Both the position numbers and the translations under genes were made by a program. From Anaerostipes amylophilus (lineage in GTDB: Bacteria > Bacillota > Clostridia > Lachnospirales > Lachnospiraceae), in the NCBI RefSeq assembly GCF_025567365.1, contig NZ_JAOQJG010000003.1, forward strand, positions 186,001 through 250,000: DNA of 64,000 bases, given 5' to 3'. Positions 35,575 to 44,590 of this stretch are shown piece after piece. Numbering within the stretch: position 1 is the first letter of the stretch; each line of letters opens with the position of its first letter. Under the pieces are notes generated by a model. That model made no database searches and was not told the origin of the DNA. It was given only the letters and a program-made list of their open reading frames with translations.

Positions 35575-36180
35575 ATGAAACAGATTGACGAAAGAGGAAA
35601 CGCTTGTCCAATTCCTGTCGTACACACAAAGAAAGCATTAGAATCCATGAATGGAGAGACAAAGTTAGTTGTCCTGGTAGACAATGAGCCAGCCGTTCAG
35701 AACGTCACAAGATTTGCAGAAGGTAAAAACTGTGAAGTCAAAAGTGAGAAGATTTCAGACAATGAATTTAAGATTGAGATCATGGTAGAAAATTATACAC
35801 CAGCAGATGAGGAAGAAGAGATTGTTTGCGCACCATCTGCAAAAGATGATTTTATCATTGTTGTATCATCGAACGAGATGGGACAGGGAGAAAAAGCCCT
35901 TGGACAGACATTGATCAAAGCATTCTTATTTGCGGTAACAAAACAGGACAAACTTCCATCTAAGATGCTGTTTTATAATTCAGGGGCATACCTTACATGC
36001 GAAGGTTCTGATTCTTTAGAAGACTTAAAAACATTAGAAGCAGAGGGTGTAGAAATCTATACTTGTGGAACATGCTTAAACTTTTATGAAGTTACAGAGA
36101 AATTAGCTGTTGGTTCCATCACAAATATGTATGATATCGTAGAAATGATGGAAAAAGCAGGAAAAGTGATCAAACCTTAA
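35575..36180 (+). CDS. yedF: Selenium metabolism protein YedF (TusA-like fused)
   Basis: 201 aa. Residues 1 to about 72 are a TusA-like sulfur-carrier domain with the conserved DERGNACPIPVVHTKKAL (CPxP Cys). Residues about 92-200 form a DsrE-like domain (FIIVVSSNEMGQGEKALGQTL ... ISTCGTCLNFY-like YTCGTCLNFYEV). Such proteins deliver selenium or sulfur in selenium-dependent molybdenum hydroxylase systems. Near full family length; in operon with DUF3343 and the YqeB fusion. Confidence 0.88.
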   Translation: MKQIDERGNACPIPVVHTKKALESMNGETKLVVLVDNEPAVQNVTRFAEGKNCEVKSEKISDNEFKIEIMVENYTPADEEEEIVCAPSAKDDFIIVVSSNEMGQGEKALGQTLIKAFLFAVTKQDKLPSKMLFYNSGAYLTCEGSDSLEDLKTLEAEGVEIYTCGTCLNFYEVTEKLAVGSITNMYDIVEMMEKAGKVIKP

Positions 36181-36189
36181 GGAATATCT

Positions 36190-38151
36190 ATGGAAGATTT
36201 AGTTATTGTAAGAGGCGGTGGAGATATCGCCACGGGGACAATTTATAAATTAGTAAAAAGTGGATTCCATGTATTGATCCTTGAGATCACACATCCATCT
36301 GCAATCCGCAGAAATGTTGCATTTTCAGAAGCAGTATACGAAGGAAAATGGCAGGTCGAAGATATGACCTGCTATCTTGCAAATGATATGAAAGAAGCAA
36401 AACAGATCATGCAAACAGGCAGTCCAGCAGTAATGATTGATCCAAAAGGAGAGATGATCGAGAAACTAAAACCAATTGCCGTTGTTGACGCAATTCTTGC
36501 GAAGAAAAATCTTGGAACAACAAGAGATATGGCACCGATCACGATCGCGCTTGGACCTGGATTTACAGCAGGAAAAGATGTTGACGTTGTCGTTGAGACA
36601 ATGCGTGGGCATAGACTTGGAAGGATCATGAAAGAAGGCAATGCAATTCCGAATACGGGAATTCCAGGAGTGATCAAAGGGTTTGGAAAAGAACGGGTGA
36701 TCCATTCTCCAGCCGAAGGAATTTTAAGAAATATCTGTCATATCACAGATATGGTAACCAAAGGTCAGATACTAGCAAAGATTGAGACACCAGACGGTGA
36801 GATCATTGATGTACCTGCAAGTATGGATGGATTATTGCGAGGTTTAATTCGTGATGGTTATCCAGTGACAAAGGGATTTAAGATTGCAGATATCGATCCA
36901 AGAGCAGAAGAATATGATAACTGTTTTACGATTTCAGATAAAGCCAGATGCATTGCAGGTGGTGTATTAGAAGCATTATTATATTTGAAAAATAATCTTA
37001 CTGCAGATCAGAAAATAGAAGATTCAAAATCAATCTATGCGGACTATGCAGCAACACATATCACAAAACCAGATTGTGTTAAAGATGCAATGATTCATGC
37101 ATTGTCACTTGGAAATAGTGGAAGAGGTGTTAACGAAAGTTCGTTAGATGCTGCAAGAAAGATTTATGAAGTCCGTACAAAAGTTGATCAGTTTTTTGAT
37201 GGCTATGGTCCAGAACAAGTTGTATTTACCAGTGGAATTACAGAAAGTTTAAACACGGTGATCAAAGGTTACTTAAACAAAGGAGATCATGTGATCACAA
37301 CTTTCATGGAACATAACAGTGTTCTCCGCCCATTATATGAGATGGAGCAGCAAGGAGTTCGTTTAACGATCACTTCACCAGATGTTGATCATATCGAACA
37401 GGCAATTTATGAAGATACGAAAATGGTTGTGATGATACAAGCATCTAATGTAACAGGTGAAGTATTTGATATCAGAAGCGTTGGGAAACTATGTAAAGAA
37501 AAAGGAATCCTATTTGTTGTAGATACAGCGCAAAGTGCAGGAGTTATTCCGATTTCTATGAAAGAAGATTATATCGATGTTCTATGTTTTACTGGACATA
37601 AAGGACTGATGGGACCGCAGGGAATTGGTGGAATCTGCATTAGAAAAGGTGTAAAGATCCATCCATTAAAAACAGGTGGAACAGGAATCTTATCATTTTC
37701 AAAAACACAGCCAGAAGCATTGCCACAGGCATTGGAAGCTGGAACATTAAATGGCATTGGAATCGCAGGGCTTGGAGCAGCGATTGATCATATCAATACT
37801 TATGGAATCAATAAGATACGAAAACAGGAAAAAAATCTGATTGAAACATTTTATAAGAAAATGAAGGAAATCAAAGGAATTAAGACATATCATGAGAATC
37901 CTTTGGATTTCACAAAACAGACAGCTATTTGTTCGATCAATCTGGAAGAATATGATTCTGGAAGTGTCAGTGATGAACTAATGGAACGTTTTCATATTCA
38001 GACGAGATCAGGAGCTCACTGTGCACCATTAGTACATGAACATTTTGGTACGGTAGAACAGGGAATGGTAAGATTCAGCTTTGGACATGAGACAACTATC
38101 GAAGAAATTAACCAGATTATTCATGCAGTCAAGATTCTGGCAGAAGAATAA
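36190..38151 (+). CDS. YqeB fused to a cysteine desulfurase
   Basis: 653 aa. Residues 1 to about 273 are YqeB/EF2563-type (VRGGGDIATGTIYKLVKSGF, ITIALGPGFTAGKDVDVVVETMRGH), a family tied to selenium-dependent molybdenum hydroxylases. Residues about 277-653 are a class V PLP desulfurase (YADYAATHITKP, VDTAQSAGV, PLP Lys in TGHKGLMGPQG, catalytic Cys in TRSGAHCAPLVHEHFG). The second enzyme frees sulfur or selenium from cysteine or selenocysteine, so the fusion joins the chalcogen source with the cofactor-assembly protein. The two are normally separate genes. Confidence 0.88.
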   Translation: MEDLVIVRGGGDIATGTIYKLVKSGFHVLILEITHPSAIRRNVAFSEAVYEGKWQVEDMTCYLANDMKEAKQIMQTGSPAVMIDPKGEMIEKLKPIAVVDAILAKKNLGTTRDMAPITIALGPGFTAGKDVDVVVETMRGHRLGRIMKEGNAIPNTGIPGVIKGFGKERVIHSPAEGILRNICHITDMVTKGQILAKIETPDGEIIDVPASMDGLLRGLIRDGYPVTKGFKIADIDPRAEEYDNCFTISDKARCIAGGVLEALLYLKNNLTADQKIEDSKSIYADYAATHITKPDCVKDAMIHALSLGNSGRGVNESSLDAARKIYEVRTKVDQFFDGYGPEQVVFTSGITESLNTVIKGYLNKGDHVITTFMEHNSVLRPLYEMEQQGVRLTITSPDVDHIEQAIYEDTKMVVMIQASNVTGEVFDIRSVGKLCKEKGILFVVDTAQSAGVIPISMKEDYIDVLCFTGHKGLMGPQGIGGICIRKGVKIHPLKTGGTGILSFSKTQPEALPQALEAGTLNGIGIAGLGAAIDHINTYGINKIRKQEKNLIETFYKKMKEIKGIKTYHENPLDFTKQTAICSINLEEYDSGSVSDELMERFHIQTRSGAHCAPLVHEHFGTVEQGMVRFSFGHETTIEEINQIIHAVKILAEE

Positions 38152-38160
38152 GAGGAAAAA

Positions 38161-39579
38161 ATGATGATCATTGCAGTTGTAGGTTCCGGTGGAAAAACAA
38201 CAAGAATTCATAAATTAGCAAAATATTATAGAAGCCTTGGAAAGAAAGTCTTTGTCACTACAACAACACATATGAAAAAAGAACCAGAAACAGTTATTCC
38301 AACATATGCGAAGGATCTTTTGAATCCCTTAAATGAGAATGGCTATTGTATGGCAGGAACACTGACAACAGCCAAAGGCGCACCAATACAAAAGATCGGA
38401 ACATTACCAAAAGATCTTTATGATCTGGTGGTCAAAAAAGCAGATATCACATTGATAGAAGCAGATGGTTCCAGAGGGATGCCTGCAAAGATTCCCGCAG
38501 ATTATGAACCAGTGATTCCTGAAAATGTCGATGAGATTCATATTGTGATCGGAATGTCAGCATTGGGGAAAACAGCCAAAGAAGTAGTCCATCGCCTTTG
38601 CCTGGCTGACGACGATTTAGAAATTAAAGAAGATACGATCATTACACCATTGCATTTACAAAAATTACTGAAGAAAGGATATCTAGAACCATTGAGAGAA
38701 CAACATAACGATACAAAAATCAAAGTATATCCAGGACAGGCAGATACCTTATATCAAAGAGTGATCGCCCGATTCTTACAGGAAGAAAAAGATGTTACAC
38801 AGATCAAAGAAGACTGGTTTAAGATTCAACCGAAACTGGTCATTTTCGGGGCAGGACATGTAGCAATCCAGTTGCTTCAGATTGCAAAATTTTTAGATTT
38901 CTATACGATTATGATTGATGATAGAGAGGAATTTGCAGATCCGGAGAAGCTTCCACAAGCAGATGAGGTTTATTGCAGGGATTTTCATAATATAGAAGAT
39001 ATTTTGCCAGAACAGGATAACGTATTTTATGTCGTTGTCACACGAGGACACGCAAATGACAGATTATGTGCAGAAACTGTTTTAAGAAGATCATATCTTT
39101 ATCTTGGAATGATCGGAAGCAAGGGAAAAGTAGCAAAAACTTTTGAGACGATGAAAGAAGAAGGATACAGCAAAGAACAGATCAGCACGATCTATGCACC
39201 AATCGGATTAAAAATCGGAGCAAGAACCCCAGAAGAGATCGCGATCAGTATCGCAGCAGAGATGGTTGAGATCAAGAATCAAGAAACAGAAAGTACGATG
39301 AGCAAAGAACTTTTTGAAACAAAAGAATCTGGAGTCTTATGTATTATCACAAAGAAATTCGGTTCATCTCCACGAGGTGTTGGAAGTATGATGCTTGTTA
39401 CAAAAGATGGAATTATTGGAAGTATCGGTGGTGGGAACTTGGAAAAGACAGTTATGGAAGAAGCTATGTCAATCAAAGAAATCATAAAGAAAGAATATGA
39501 TCTTTCCAATGCCAAGAGTGCAACGCTTGGTATGATCTGTGGTGGTAAAAATGAAATACTATATGTTCCTGTGGAATAG
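38161..39579 (+). CDS. YqeC fused to a permuted XdhC-like protein
   Basis: 472 aa. Residues 1 to about 215 are YqeC, a P-loop protein (VVGSGGKTTRIHKLAKYY, TLIEADGSRGMPAKIPADYEP). Residues about 225-375 are the XdhC Rossmann domain (LVIFGAGHVAIQLLQIA, RGHANDRLCAETVL, GMIGSKGKVAKTF). Residues about 385-472 resemble the CoxI/XdhC N-terminal domain (PRGVGSMMLVTKDGIIGSIGGGNLE), here placed after the Rossmann part. XdhC proteins bind Moco and help sulfurate it. Last gene of the operon; no hydroxylase structural gene is in the window. Confidence 0.88.
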   Translation: MMIIAVVGSGGKTTRIHKLAKYYRSLGKKVFVTTTTHMKKEPETVIPTYAKDLLNPLNENGYCMAGTLTTAKGAPIQKIGTLPKDLYDLVVKKADITLIEADGSRGMPAKIPADYEPVIPENVDEIHIVIGMSALGKTAKEVVHRLCLADDDLEIKEDTIITPLHLQKLLKKGYLEPLREQHNDTKIKVYPGQADTLYQRVIARFLQEEKDVTQIKEDWFKIQPKLVIFGAGHVAIQLLQIAKFLDFYTIMIDDREEFADPEKLPQADEVYCRDFHNIEDILPEQDNVFYVVVTRGHANDRLCAETVLRRSYLYLGMIGSKGKVAKTFETMKEEGYSKEQISTIYAPIGLKIGARTPEEIAISIAAEMVEIKNQETESTMSKELFETKESGVLCIITKKFGSSPRGVGSMMLVTKDGIIGSIGGGNLEKTVMEEAMSIKEIIKKEYDLSNAKSATLGMICGGKNEILYVPVE

Positions 39580-39602
39580 TAAGATATATTACTAGTAAAA
39601 TT

Positions 39603-39653
39603 AGCAATAACTGTAGAGTGGTATTTTGTACTTTGTCTACAGTTATTTTTGCT
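39603..39653. terminator. Terminator of the Mo/Se operon
   Basis: agcaataactgtaga (39603-39617) pairs with tctacagttatttttgct (39636-39653). The 3' arm overlaps the promoter of the next gene. Confidence 0.8.
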
Positions 39654-39660
39654 ATATAAT
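39633..39660 (+). promoter_or_regulatory. Promoter of the MalY/PatB gene, overlapping a terminator
   Basis: TTGTCT (39633-39638), 16-bp spacer, perfect TATAAT (39655-39660). Confidence 0.65.
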
Positions 39661-39691
39661 AGTATAGCAAAACTTAAAAAGGAGTACATAA

Positions 39692-40882
39692 ATGGGAAAA
39701 TACAATTTTGATGAAGTGATTGACAGACATGGAACAGACTGTCTAAAATATGATTTTGGAATGAAGAGAAAAGGAAGAGATGATTTACTTCCATTATGGG
39801 TAGCAGATATGGATTTTCGTCTGCCAGATGAGATTCTTGATGAATTCCACAAAAGAATCGATCATGGAATTTTTGGATATACAGATCCGTTGGATGACTA
39901 TTTTGATGCGATGAATCACTGGTTTTCCACACGATATGGATATACGATCGATTCAGAATGGGTAACACTTGGTGCAGGAATCGTTTACGCACTAGGAACA
40001 AGTGTCAGAGCATTTACCGAAGAAGGCGATACAATGATGGTAATGCAGCCAGTTTACTATCCATTCAGTGAAGTTATCAAAAATGATGGAAGAAAACTGG
40101 TAAACTGCCAGCTTCGTTATGAAAACAATCATTATTCCATCGATTTTGAAAAAATGGAACAGATGATCAAAGAAGAAAATGTAAAAGCACTGATCTTCTG
40201 TAATCCGCACAACCCAGTCGGAAGAGTCTGGACAAGAGAAGAGATGGAACAAGTGGCAGAAATCTGTCTTAAATACAATGTAGTCTGGATGGTCGATGAG
40301 ATGCACTGTGATTTCATTTTCCCTGGACATGAGTTTACAAGCTGTATGAATCTGGATGAAAAATATCGCGAGATCATTGCACTTTACAGTTCTCCAGGAA
40401 AGACATTTAATGTTGCAGGATTACAGCCAGCCAATATCATTATTCCAAATGAAGAATTAAGAAAAAAATATCAGTGGGCCAATACACAGGCAGCTTACAG
40501 TCAGGGAAGCTTAATGGGACAGTTAGCTGTAAAAGTATGCTATACAAAAGGTGCAGAATGGGTTGATGAGCTGGTAGAATATATCTATGAAAATGTGCAA
40601 TATATGAGTAAGTTTGTAAAAGAAAACTTCCCAAAGGCTACAATGGTACAACCAGAAGGAACTTATCTTGTATGGGTTGATTTTTCTGGATATGGATTTA
40701 GTAATGAAGAATTAGAACACTTGATGTTAGAAGAAGCAAAATTATGGCTGGATTCAGGAATTATCTTTGGACCAGAGACAGCACAGTTTGAGCGTTTCAA
40801 TGTTGCGTGTCCACGAGTGACAGTAAAGCAGGCGTTGACACAATTAAAAGATGCTTTGGATAAACATTTGGCAAAGAAATAA
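39692..40882 (+). CDS. MalY/PatB family PLP C-S lyase
   Basis: 396 aa. Class I PLP fold of the cystathionine beta-lyase PatB/MalY group: DLLPLWVADMDFRLPDEIL, LIFCNPHNPVGRVWTREEME, VDEMHCDFIFPGHEF, PLP Lys in YSSPGKTFNVAGLQPAN, and FNVACPR at the C-terminus. It probably cleaves cystathionine or cysteine conjugates to a thiol, pyruvate and ammonia. It is followed by an NhaC-type transporter, which may import the sulfur substrate. AAGGAG precedes the ATG. Confidence 0.9.
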   Translation: MGKYNFDEVIDRHGTDCLKYDFGMKRKGRDDLLPLWVADMDFRLPDEILDEFHKRIDHGIFGYTDPLDDYFDAMNHWFSTRYGYTIDSEWVTLGAGIVYALGTSVRAFTEEGDTMMVMQPVYYPFSEVIKNDGRKLVNCQLRYENNHYSIDFEKMEQMIKEENVKALIFCNPHNPVGRVWTREEMEQVAEICLKYNVVWMVDEMHCDFIFPGHEFTSCMNLDEKYREIIALYSSPGKTFNVAGLQPANIIIPNEELRKKYQWANTQAAYSQGSLMGQLAVKVCYTKGAEWVDELVEYIYENVQYMSKFVKENFPKATMVQPEGTYLVWVDFSGYGFSNEELEHLMLEEAKLWLDSGIIFGPETAQFERFNVACPRVTVKQALTQLKDALDKHLAKK

Positions 40883-40926
40883 AATGGATATGTGATAGAA
40901 AAAAGAATGTGAGGAAAAAATAAGAG

Positions 40927-42234
40927 ATGGATAAACAAAAGAAAAATCTAGGAGCAGTGGCTTTTCTTCCACTGATCGTATTTTTGGTATGTTATGTGGG
41001 ATGCGGGATTACATTTACTTTGATGGAAGTCGATGATCCATTTGGAAAATTTCCACGTCATGTTGCACTTTTAGCAGGTTGTGCAGTGGCATTGCTTTTA
41101 AATCGTGGAATGAATGTACCAGATAAATTAAATATTATGACAACGAACATGGGAAATTCAGGGGTTATGATGATCGTTTTAATTTATCTGATGGCAGGTG
41201 GATTTCAAGGAGCAGCAGCGGCAATGGGAGGAAAAGATTCTGTTGTCAATTTATGCCTTCATGTGATTCCAGTAACATTTCTGATTCCAGGAGTGTTTTT
41301 AATGTGCTGTTTTATCTCTACATCGATAGGAACATCCATGGGAACGATTGCAGCAATGGCACCGATCGCGATCAATGTGGCACAGGGAGCACACTTAAAT
41401 GTTGCGATCGTTGGTGCAGCAGTGATCGGAGGTTCTTATTTTGGAGATAACCTTTCTATGATTTCAGATACAACAATTTCGGCGGCAGAAGGATGCGGTT
41501 CTGAGATGAAAGATAAGTTTAAGATGAACTTCTTTATCGCACTGCCAGCTGCGATCGTGGCAATGATCCTTTATTCAGTCATCGGCGGTACTGGAAGTGG
41601 AGCGATCAAGGCAGGAAGCTATAATATCATAGAAGTTCTTCCTTATCTTATCGTTCTTGGAGCAGCATTGATGGGAATTAACGTTGCGGTTGTACTTTTT
41701 GTTGGAATCCTTTCTGCAGGAATTATCGGACTGTGTGTTGGAAGTTGCGGATTCTTTGACTGGATTCAGGCAATTGGAAATGGTATGAGTGATATGTTCA
41801 GTATCAGTATGGTTGCAATTTTAGTATCTGGTATTATTGGACTTGTCCGTGAATATGGCGGTGTTGAATGGCTGGTAGAAGCAATCAGTGATAAGATCAA
41901 GAGCAGACGTGGTGCAGAATACGGAATCGGTCTAATGTCCGGAATCCTTTCTGCAGCAATGGTCAATAATACGATCGCCATTATTGTAACATGTCCGATC
42001 GCAAAAGAAATCGGTGCAAAATATAAGATCGCACCAAAAAGACTTGCCAGTCTGGTAGATATCTTTGCCTGCGCATTTATCTCATTAATGCCACATGACG
42101 GAGGAATGCTGATGATCACAGCACTTGCCAATGTTTCTCCACTTAGTGTGCTGAAATATTCATTTTATATGTTCGGACTGATTATTGCTACTTGTGTGAC
42201 GATACAGTTTGGATTGATGGATGGGAAAAATTAA
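40927..42234 (+). CDS. NhaC family Na+/H+ antiporter-like transporter
   Basis: 435 aa with about 11-12 membrane helices. NhaC-type signatures: CFISTSIGTSMGTIAAMAPIA, GGSYFGDNLSMISDTTISAAEG, NNTIAIIVTCPIAKEI. Although annotated as Na+/H+ antiporters, members next to amino-acid genes often appear to exchange amino acids, and the upstream C-S lyase favours a sulfur amino acid. Transport substrate is not shown by the sequence. 44 bases after the lyase gene, same operon. Confidence 0.82.
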   Translation: MDKQKKNLGAVAFLPLIVFLVCYVGCGITFTLMEVDDPFGKFPRHVALLAGCAVALLLNRGMNVPDKLNIMTTNMGNSGVMMIVLIYLMAGGFQGAAAAMGGKDSVVNLCLHVIPVTFLIPGVFLMCCFISTSIGTSMGTIAAMAPIAINVAQGAHLNVAIVGAAVIGGSYFGDNLSMISDTTISAAEGCGSEMKDKFKMNFFIALPAAIVAMILYSVIGGTGSGAIKAGSYNIIEVLPYLIVLGAALMGINVAVVLFVGILSAGIIGLCVGSCGFFDWIQAIGNGMSDMFSISMVAILVSGIIGLVREYGGVEWLVEAISDKIKSRRGAEYGIGLMSGILSAAMVNNTIAIIVTCPIAKEIGAKYKIAPKRLASLVDIFACAFISLMPHDGGMLMITALANVSPLSVLKYSFYMFGLIIATCVTIQFGLMDGKN

Positions 42235-42258
42235 GTTGAAAATACAGTAGTGCGTCGA

Positions 42259-42467
42259 GTATAAATAGACACAGAAATATAGATAGGAGTACGAAAAACG
42301 AATTCCATTGACGGCTTTTTTGCAGGTCGCTGATTCGCAAACTTTCCTTCGGTAACTCATCCGCTACGCGGATTCAAACAACCGACCAAGTTTGCTGCGA
42401 ACCTGAAAAAAGCCTATGGAATTCTATCATTTCGTACTCCTATCTATATTTCTGTGTCTATTTATAC
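42259..42467. repeat. 209-bp palindromic element with 38-bp perfect arms
   Basis: Arm 42259-42296 is the exact reverse complement of 42430-42467. Inside, a second imperfect pair continues the fold (gaattccat...ggctttttt around 42299-42330 against 42397-42426). The central loop carries CCGCTACGCG. It separates the NhaC gene from the GntR gene. It is either a mobile palindromic repeat or a very long terminator-type RNA hairpin. Confidence 0.85.
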
Positions 42468-42477
42468 CTGAAGATAC

Positions 42478-42822
42478 GTGTTTTTCAAGATCATAATCAA
42501 CATATCATCCCTGGTTCCAATCTACGAGCAGATCATAGATCAGATCAAAACAATGATCCGTAAGGGAGACCTAAAGCAAAATGACCAGCTGCCATCGGTT
42601 CGTGCATTGTCAAAGGAATTAAAGATCAGTGTCTTAACGGTAAAGAAAGCTTACAATGAACTAGAAAGAGAAGGCTTTACAGTAACAGTTCATGGAAAAG
42701 GAAGCTATGTGACAGCAGCAAACACAGAGTTGATGATGGAAGAACAGAGAAAAGAAGTAGAACAAGACTTAGAACAGGCAATCTTTCTTCCATTTCAATT
42801 AAAATACGAAGGAGAGATATGA
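42478..42822 (+). CDS. GntR (YtrA-type) regulator, orphan
   Basis: 114 aa, the length of YtrA-type GntR regulators. Winged HTH: VPIYEQIIDQIKTMIRKGDL, QLPSVRALSKELKISVLTVKKAYNELEREGFTVTVHGKGSYV, then a short dimerisation helix. Starts at GTG 42478, only 10 bases after the palindromic element, with no clear ribosome site. YtrA-type genes usually precede an ABC transporter operon, but here only a 20-codon frame and another palindrome follow. The 5' region and partner genes may have been lost or displaced. Confidence 0.75.
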   Translation: MFFKIIINISSLVPIYEQIIDQIKTMIRKGDLKQNDQLPSVRALSKELKISVLTVKKAYNELEREGFTVTVHGKGSYVTAANTELMMEEQRKEVEQDLEQAIFLPFQLKYEGEI

Positions 42823-42879
42823 AAATCCAATTCCCATCAGTAGTCATTCATACCTACAGCTTACCAATAAACAAAATTT

Positions 42880-43036
42880 AAATATATAAAAAATAGATTG
42901 TTTCCCTTGGACCATATGAGCTCGTCGGCACTTAATGAGCAGTGACGATTTATCGTCGCTGTCGAATTTAGTGCCCGCTACGTGCGAATCTGAACGAGAG
43001 TGAGTCCAAGGGAAACAATCTATTTTTTATATATTT
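42880..43036. repeat. 157-bp palindromic element with 32-bp perfect arms
   Basis: Arm 42880-42911 is the exact reverse complement of 43005-43036. The interior holds nested short dyads (agtgacgatttatcgtcgct near 42941-42960) and CCCGCTACGTGCGAATC, which resembles the core of the element at 42259. Situated between the convergent GntR (+) and SstT (-) genes, where it may also terminate both. Confidence 0.85.
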
Positions 43037-43064
43037 CGACAAATTTTATTTATTCGTAAGTTTT

Positions 43065-44303
43065 TTATTTATTCGGAATCAATACAATATCTTCCCCAGC
43101 TTTTCTTCTCTGATATAATTCAGCAGTCGCTGTAAGCAGTACATCAGAAGAAGAGTTTAAGCAAGTTTCAACAGAATCCTGTACAACTCCGATGATGAAT
43201 CCAACACCAACAACCTGCATAGCAATCTCATTTGAGATACCAAATAAAGAACATGCAAGAGGGATTAACAGTAAAGATCCACCGGCAACACCAGAAGCAC
43301 CACATGCAGAAACTGCAGATAAGACACTTAAGATGATCGCTGTAGGAATATCAACGGAAATTCCCATTGTATGTGCAGCTGCAAGCGTCATAACTGTGAT
43401 CGTGATCGCTGCGCCATCCATGTTGATCGTAGAACCAAGAGGGATAGATACAGAATAGTTATCCTCATTTAATCCAAGTTCCTCACAAAGAGCCATATTC
43501 ATAGGAATATTGGCAGCAGAACTTCTAGTAAAGAATGCTGTTAAACCACTTTCTTTTAAACATTTTAAGATCAGTGGGTATGGGTTTTTGCGAAGTAAGC
43601 CAAATACTATGATTGGATTCGTCACAAATACAGTAAATAACATACATCCAACTAATAAAGCTAATAATTTACCATAATCAGTAAAGATACTTAAACCATT
43701 TGTAGATACTGTGTTATATACAAGACCAAGAATACCGAATGGAGCACAGTTGATGATCCAGTGTACAGCTTTTGTAACTGCCGCAGAGATATCGTGAAGC
43801 GCTTTCTTTGTTCCAGGAGTTGCAGCTTTTAATGCAAGTCCAAAAACGACAGCCCATGCAAGGATACCGATGTAGTTTGCATTTACAAGGGAATCAACAG
43901 GGTTTGATACGATGTTCATTAATAAATTCTTTAATACTTCTAAAACACCGGTTGGAGGAGCAGCTTCGGATGTAGCAGCTTTTCCAAGACGTAATGTAAC
44001 TGGGAAGAGAAAACTTCCGCATACTGCAACAACGGCACCGATAAATGTTGTTACCATATAAAGGATGATAACGATACGCATATTTTTTGCACCGTTGCTC
44101 TTAGAGTTTGCTAAAGAAGCAATAACAAGTACAAATACAAGAATTGGGGCCACAGCACGAAGGGCACCAACGAATAAATCTCCAAGTAAAACAAGTCCAG
44201 TTGCTTTTGGAGCAGCGATACCAAGAATAGCACCAATGATCAGACCGATTAAGATTCTTACGATCAGACTTAAGCTATTCCATTTTTGTAATAGGTTTTT
44301 CAT
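43065..44303 (-). CDS. sstT: Serine/threonine:Na+ symporter
   Basis: 412 aa from the ATG at 44303 (GAAGGAAA site; the longer upstream frame lacks one). Dicarboxylate/amino acid:cation symporter fold with SstT features: LSLIVRILIGLIIGAILGIAAP, FFTRSSAANIPMNMALCEELG, and the Na+/substrate region GSTINMDGAAITITVMTLAAAHTMG, then ACGASGVAGGSLLLIPLACSLFGI. Imports serine and threonine with sodium. Stands alone on the minus strand. Confidence 0.92.
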   Translation of the reverse strand: MKNLLQKWNSLSLIVRILIGLIIGAILGIAAPKATGLVLLGDLFVGALRAVAPILVFVLVIASLANSKSNGAKNMRIVIILYMVTTFIGAVVAVCGSFLFPVTLRLGKAATSEAAPPTGVLEVLKNLLMNIVSNPVDSLVNANYIGILAWAVVFGLALKAATPGTKKALHDISAAVTKAVHWIINCAPFGILGLVYNTVSTNGLSIFTDYGKLLALLVGCMLFTVFVTNPIIVFGLLRKNPYPLILKCLKESGLTAFFTRSSAANIPMNMALCEELGLNEDNYSVSIPLGSTINMDGAAITITVMTLAAAHTMGISVDIPTAIILSVLSAVSACGASGVAGGSLLLIPLACSLFGISNEIAMQVVGVGFIIGVVQDSVETCLNSSSDVLLTATAELYQRRKAGEDIVLIPNK

Positions 44304-44491
44304 TTTAAAATTTCCTTCTTTCCTTATTTTTGTATTTTCAAGATGTTTTATGTCATATTTTCTTGAAAATAAAGAATCAATCTTGTCCATTATATGTGCT
44401 TTTTACTCTGGAGTCAATAGAAAATGTCTTTTTTACAAAAATAAATGTCTTTCTGATACGGACACACAGAGAATCTTTTCACAATGAAATA

Positions 44492-44520
44492 TTGACACTT
44501 TAAGCATTTAATTTTACAAT
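44492..44520 (+). promoter_or_regulatory. Promoter of trpS
   Basis: TTGACA (44492-44497), 17 bp, TACAAT (44515-44520). The short leader forms a hairpin (44532-44567) just before the ribosome site; no T-box features are present. Confidence 0.75.
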
Positions 44521-44590
44521 AAAACATAAGAGTATAGATTGTAAGAAAAGAGATACAAGATCTATACGGAAAGCGGAAAAGGAGAAGACA

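Noticed and set aside
39279..40001. 240-codon minus-strand frame
   Set aside because: Antisense to the YqeC-XdhC fusion and the MalY/PatB gene and crosses their promoter; no ribosome site or domain.
42821..42883. 20-codon frame after the GntR gene
   Set aside because: It has a ribosome site but no recognisable domain and ends at the palindrome; at most a remnant of the lost partner gene, too short to call.
44400..44590. T-box leader for trpS
   Set aside because: The transcript leader is only about 65 nt and lacks the T-box sequence and the specifier stem; only a simple hairpin is present.
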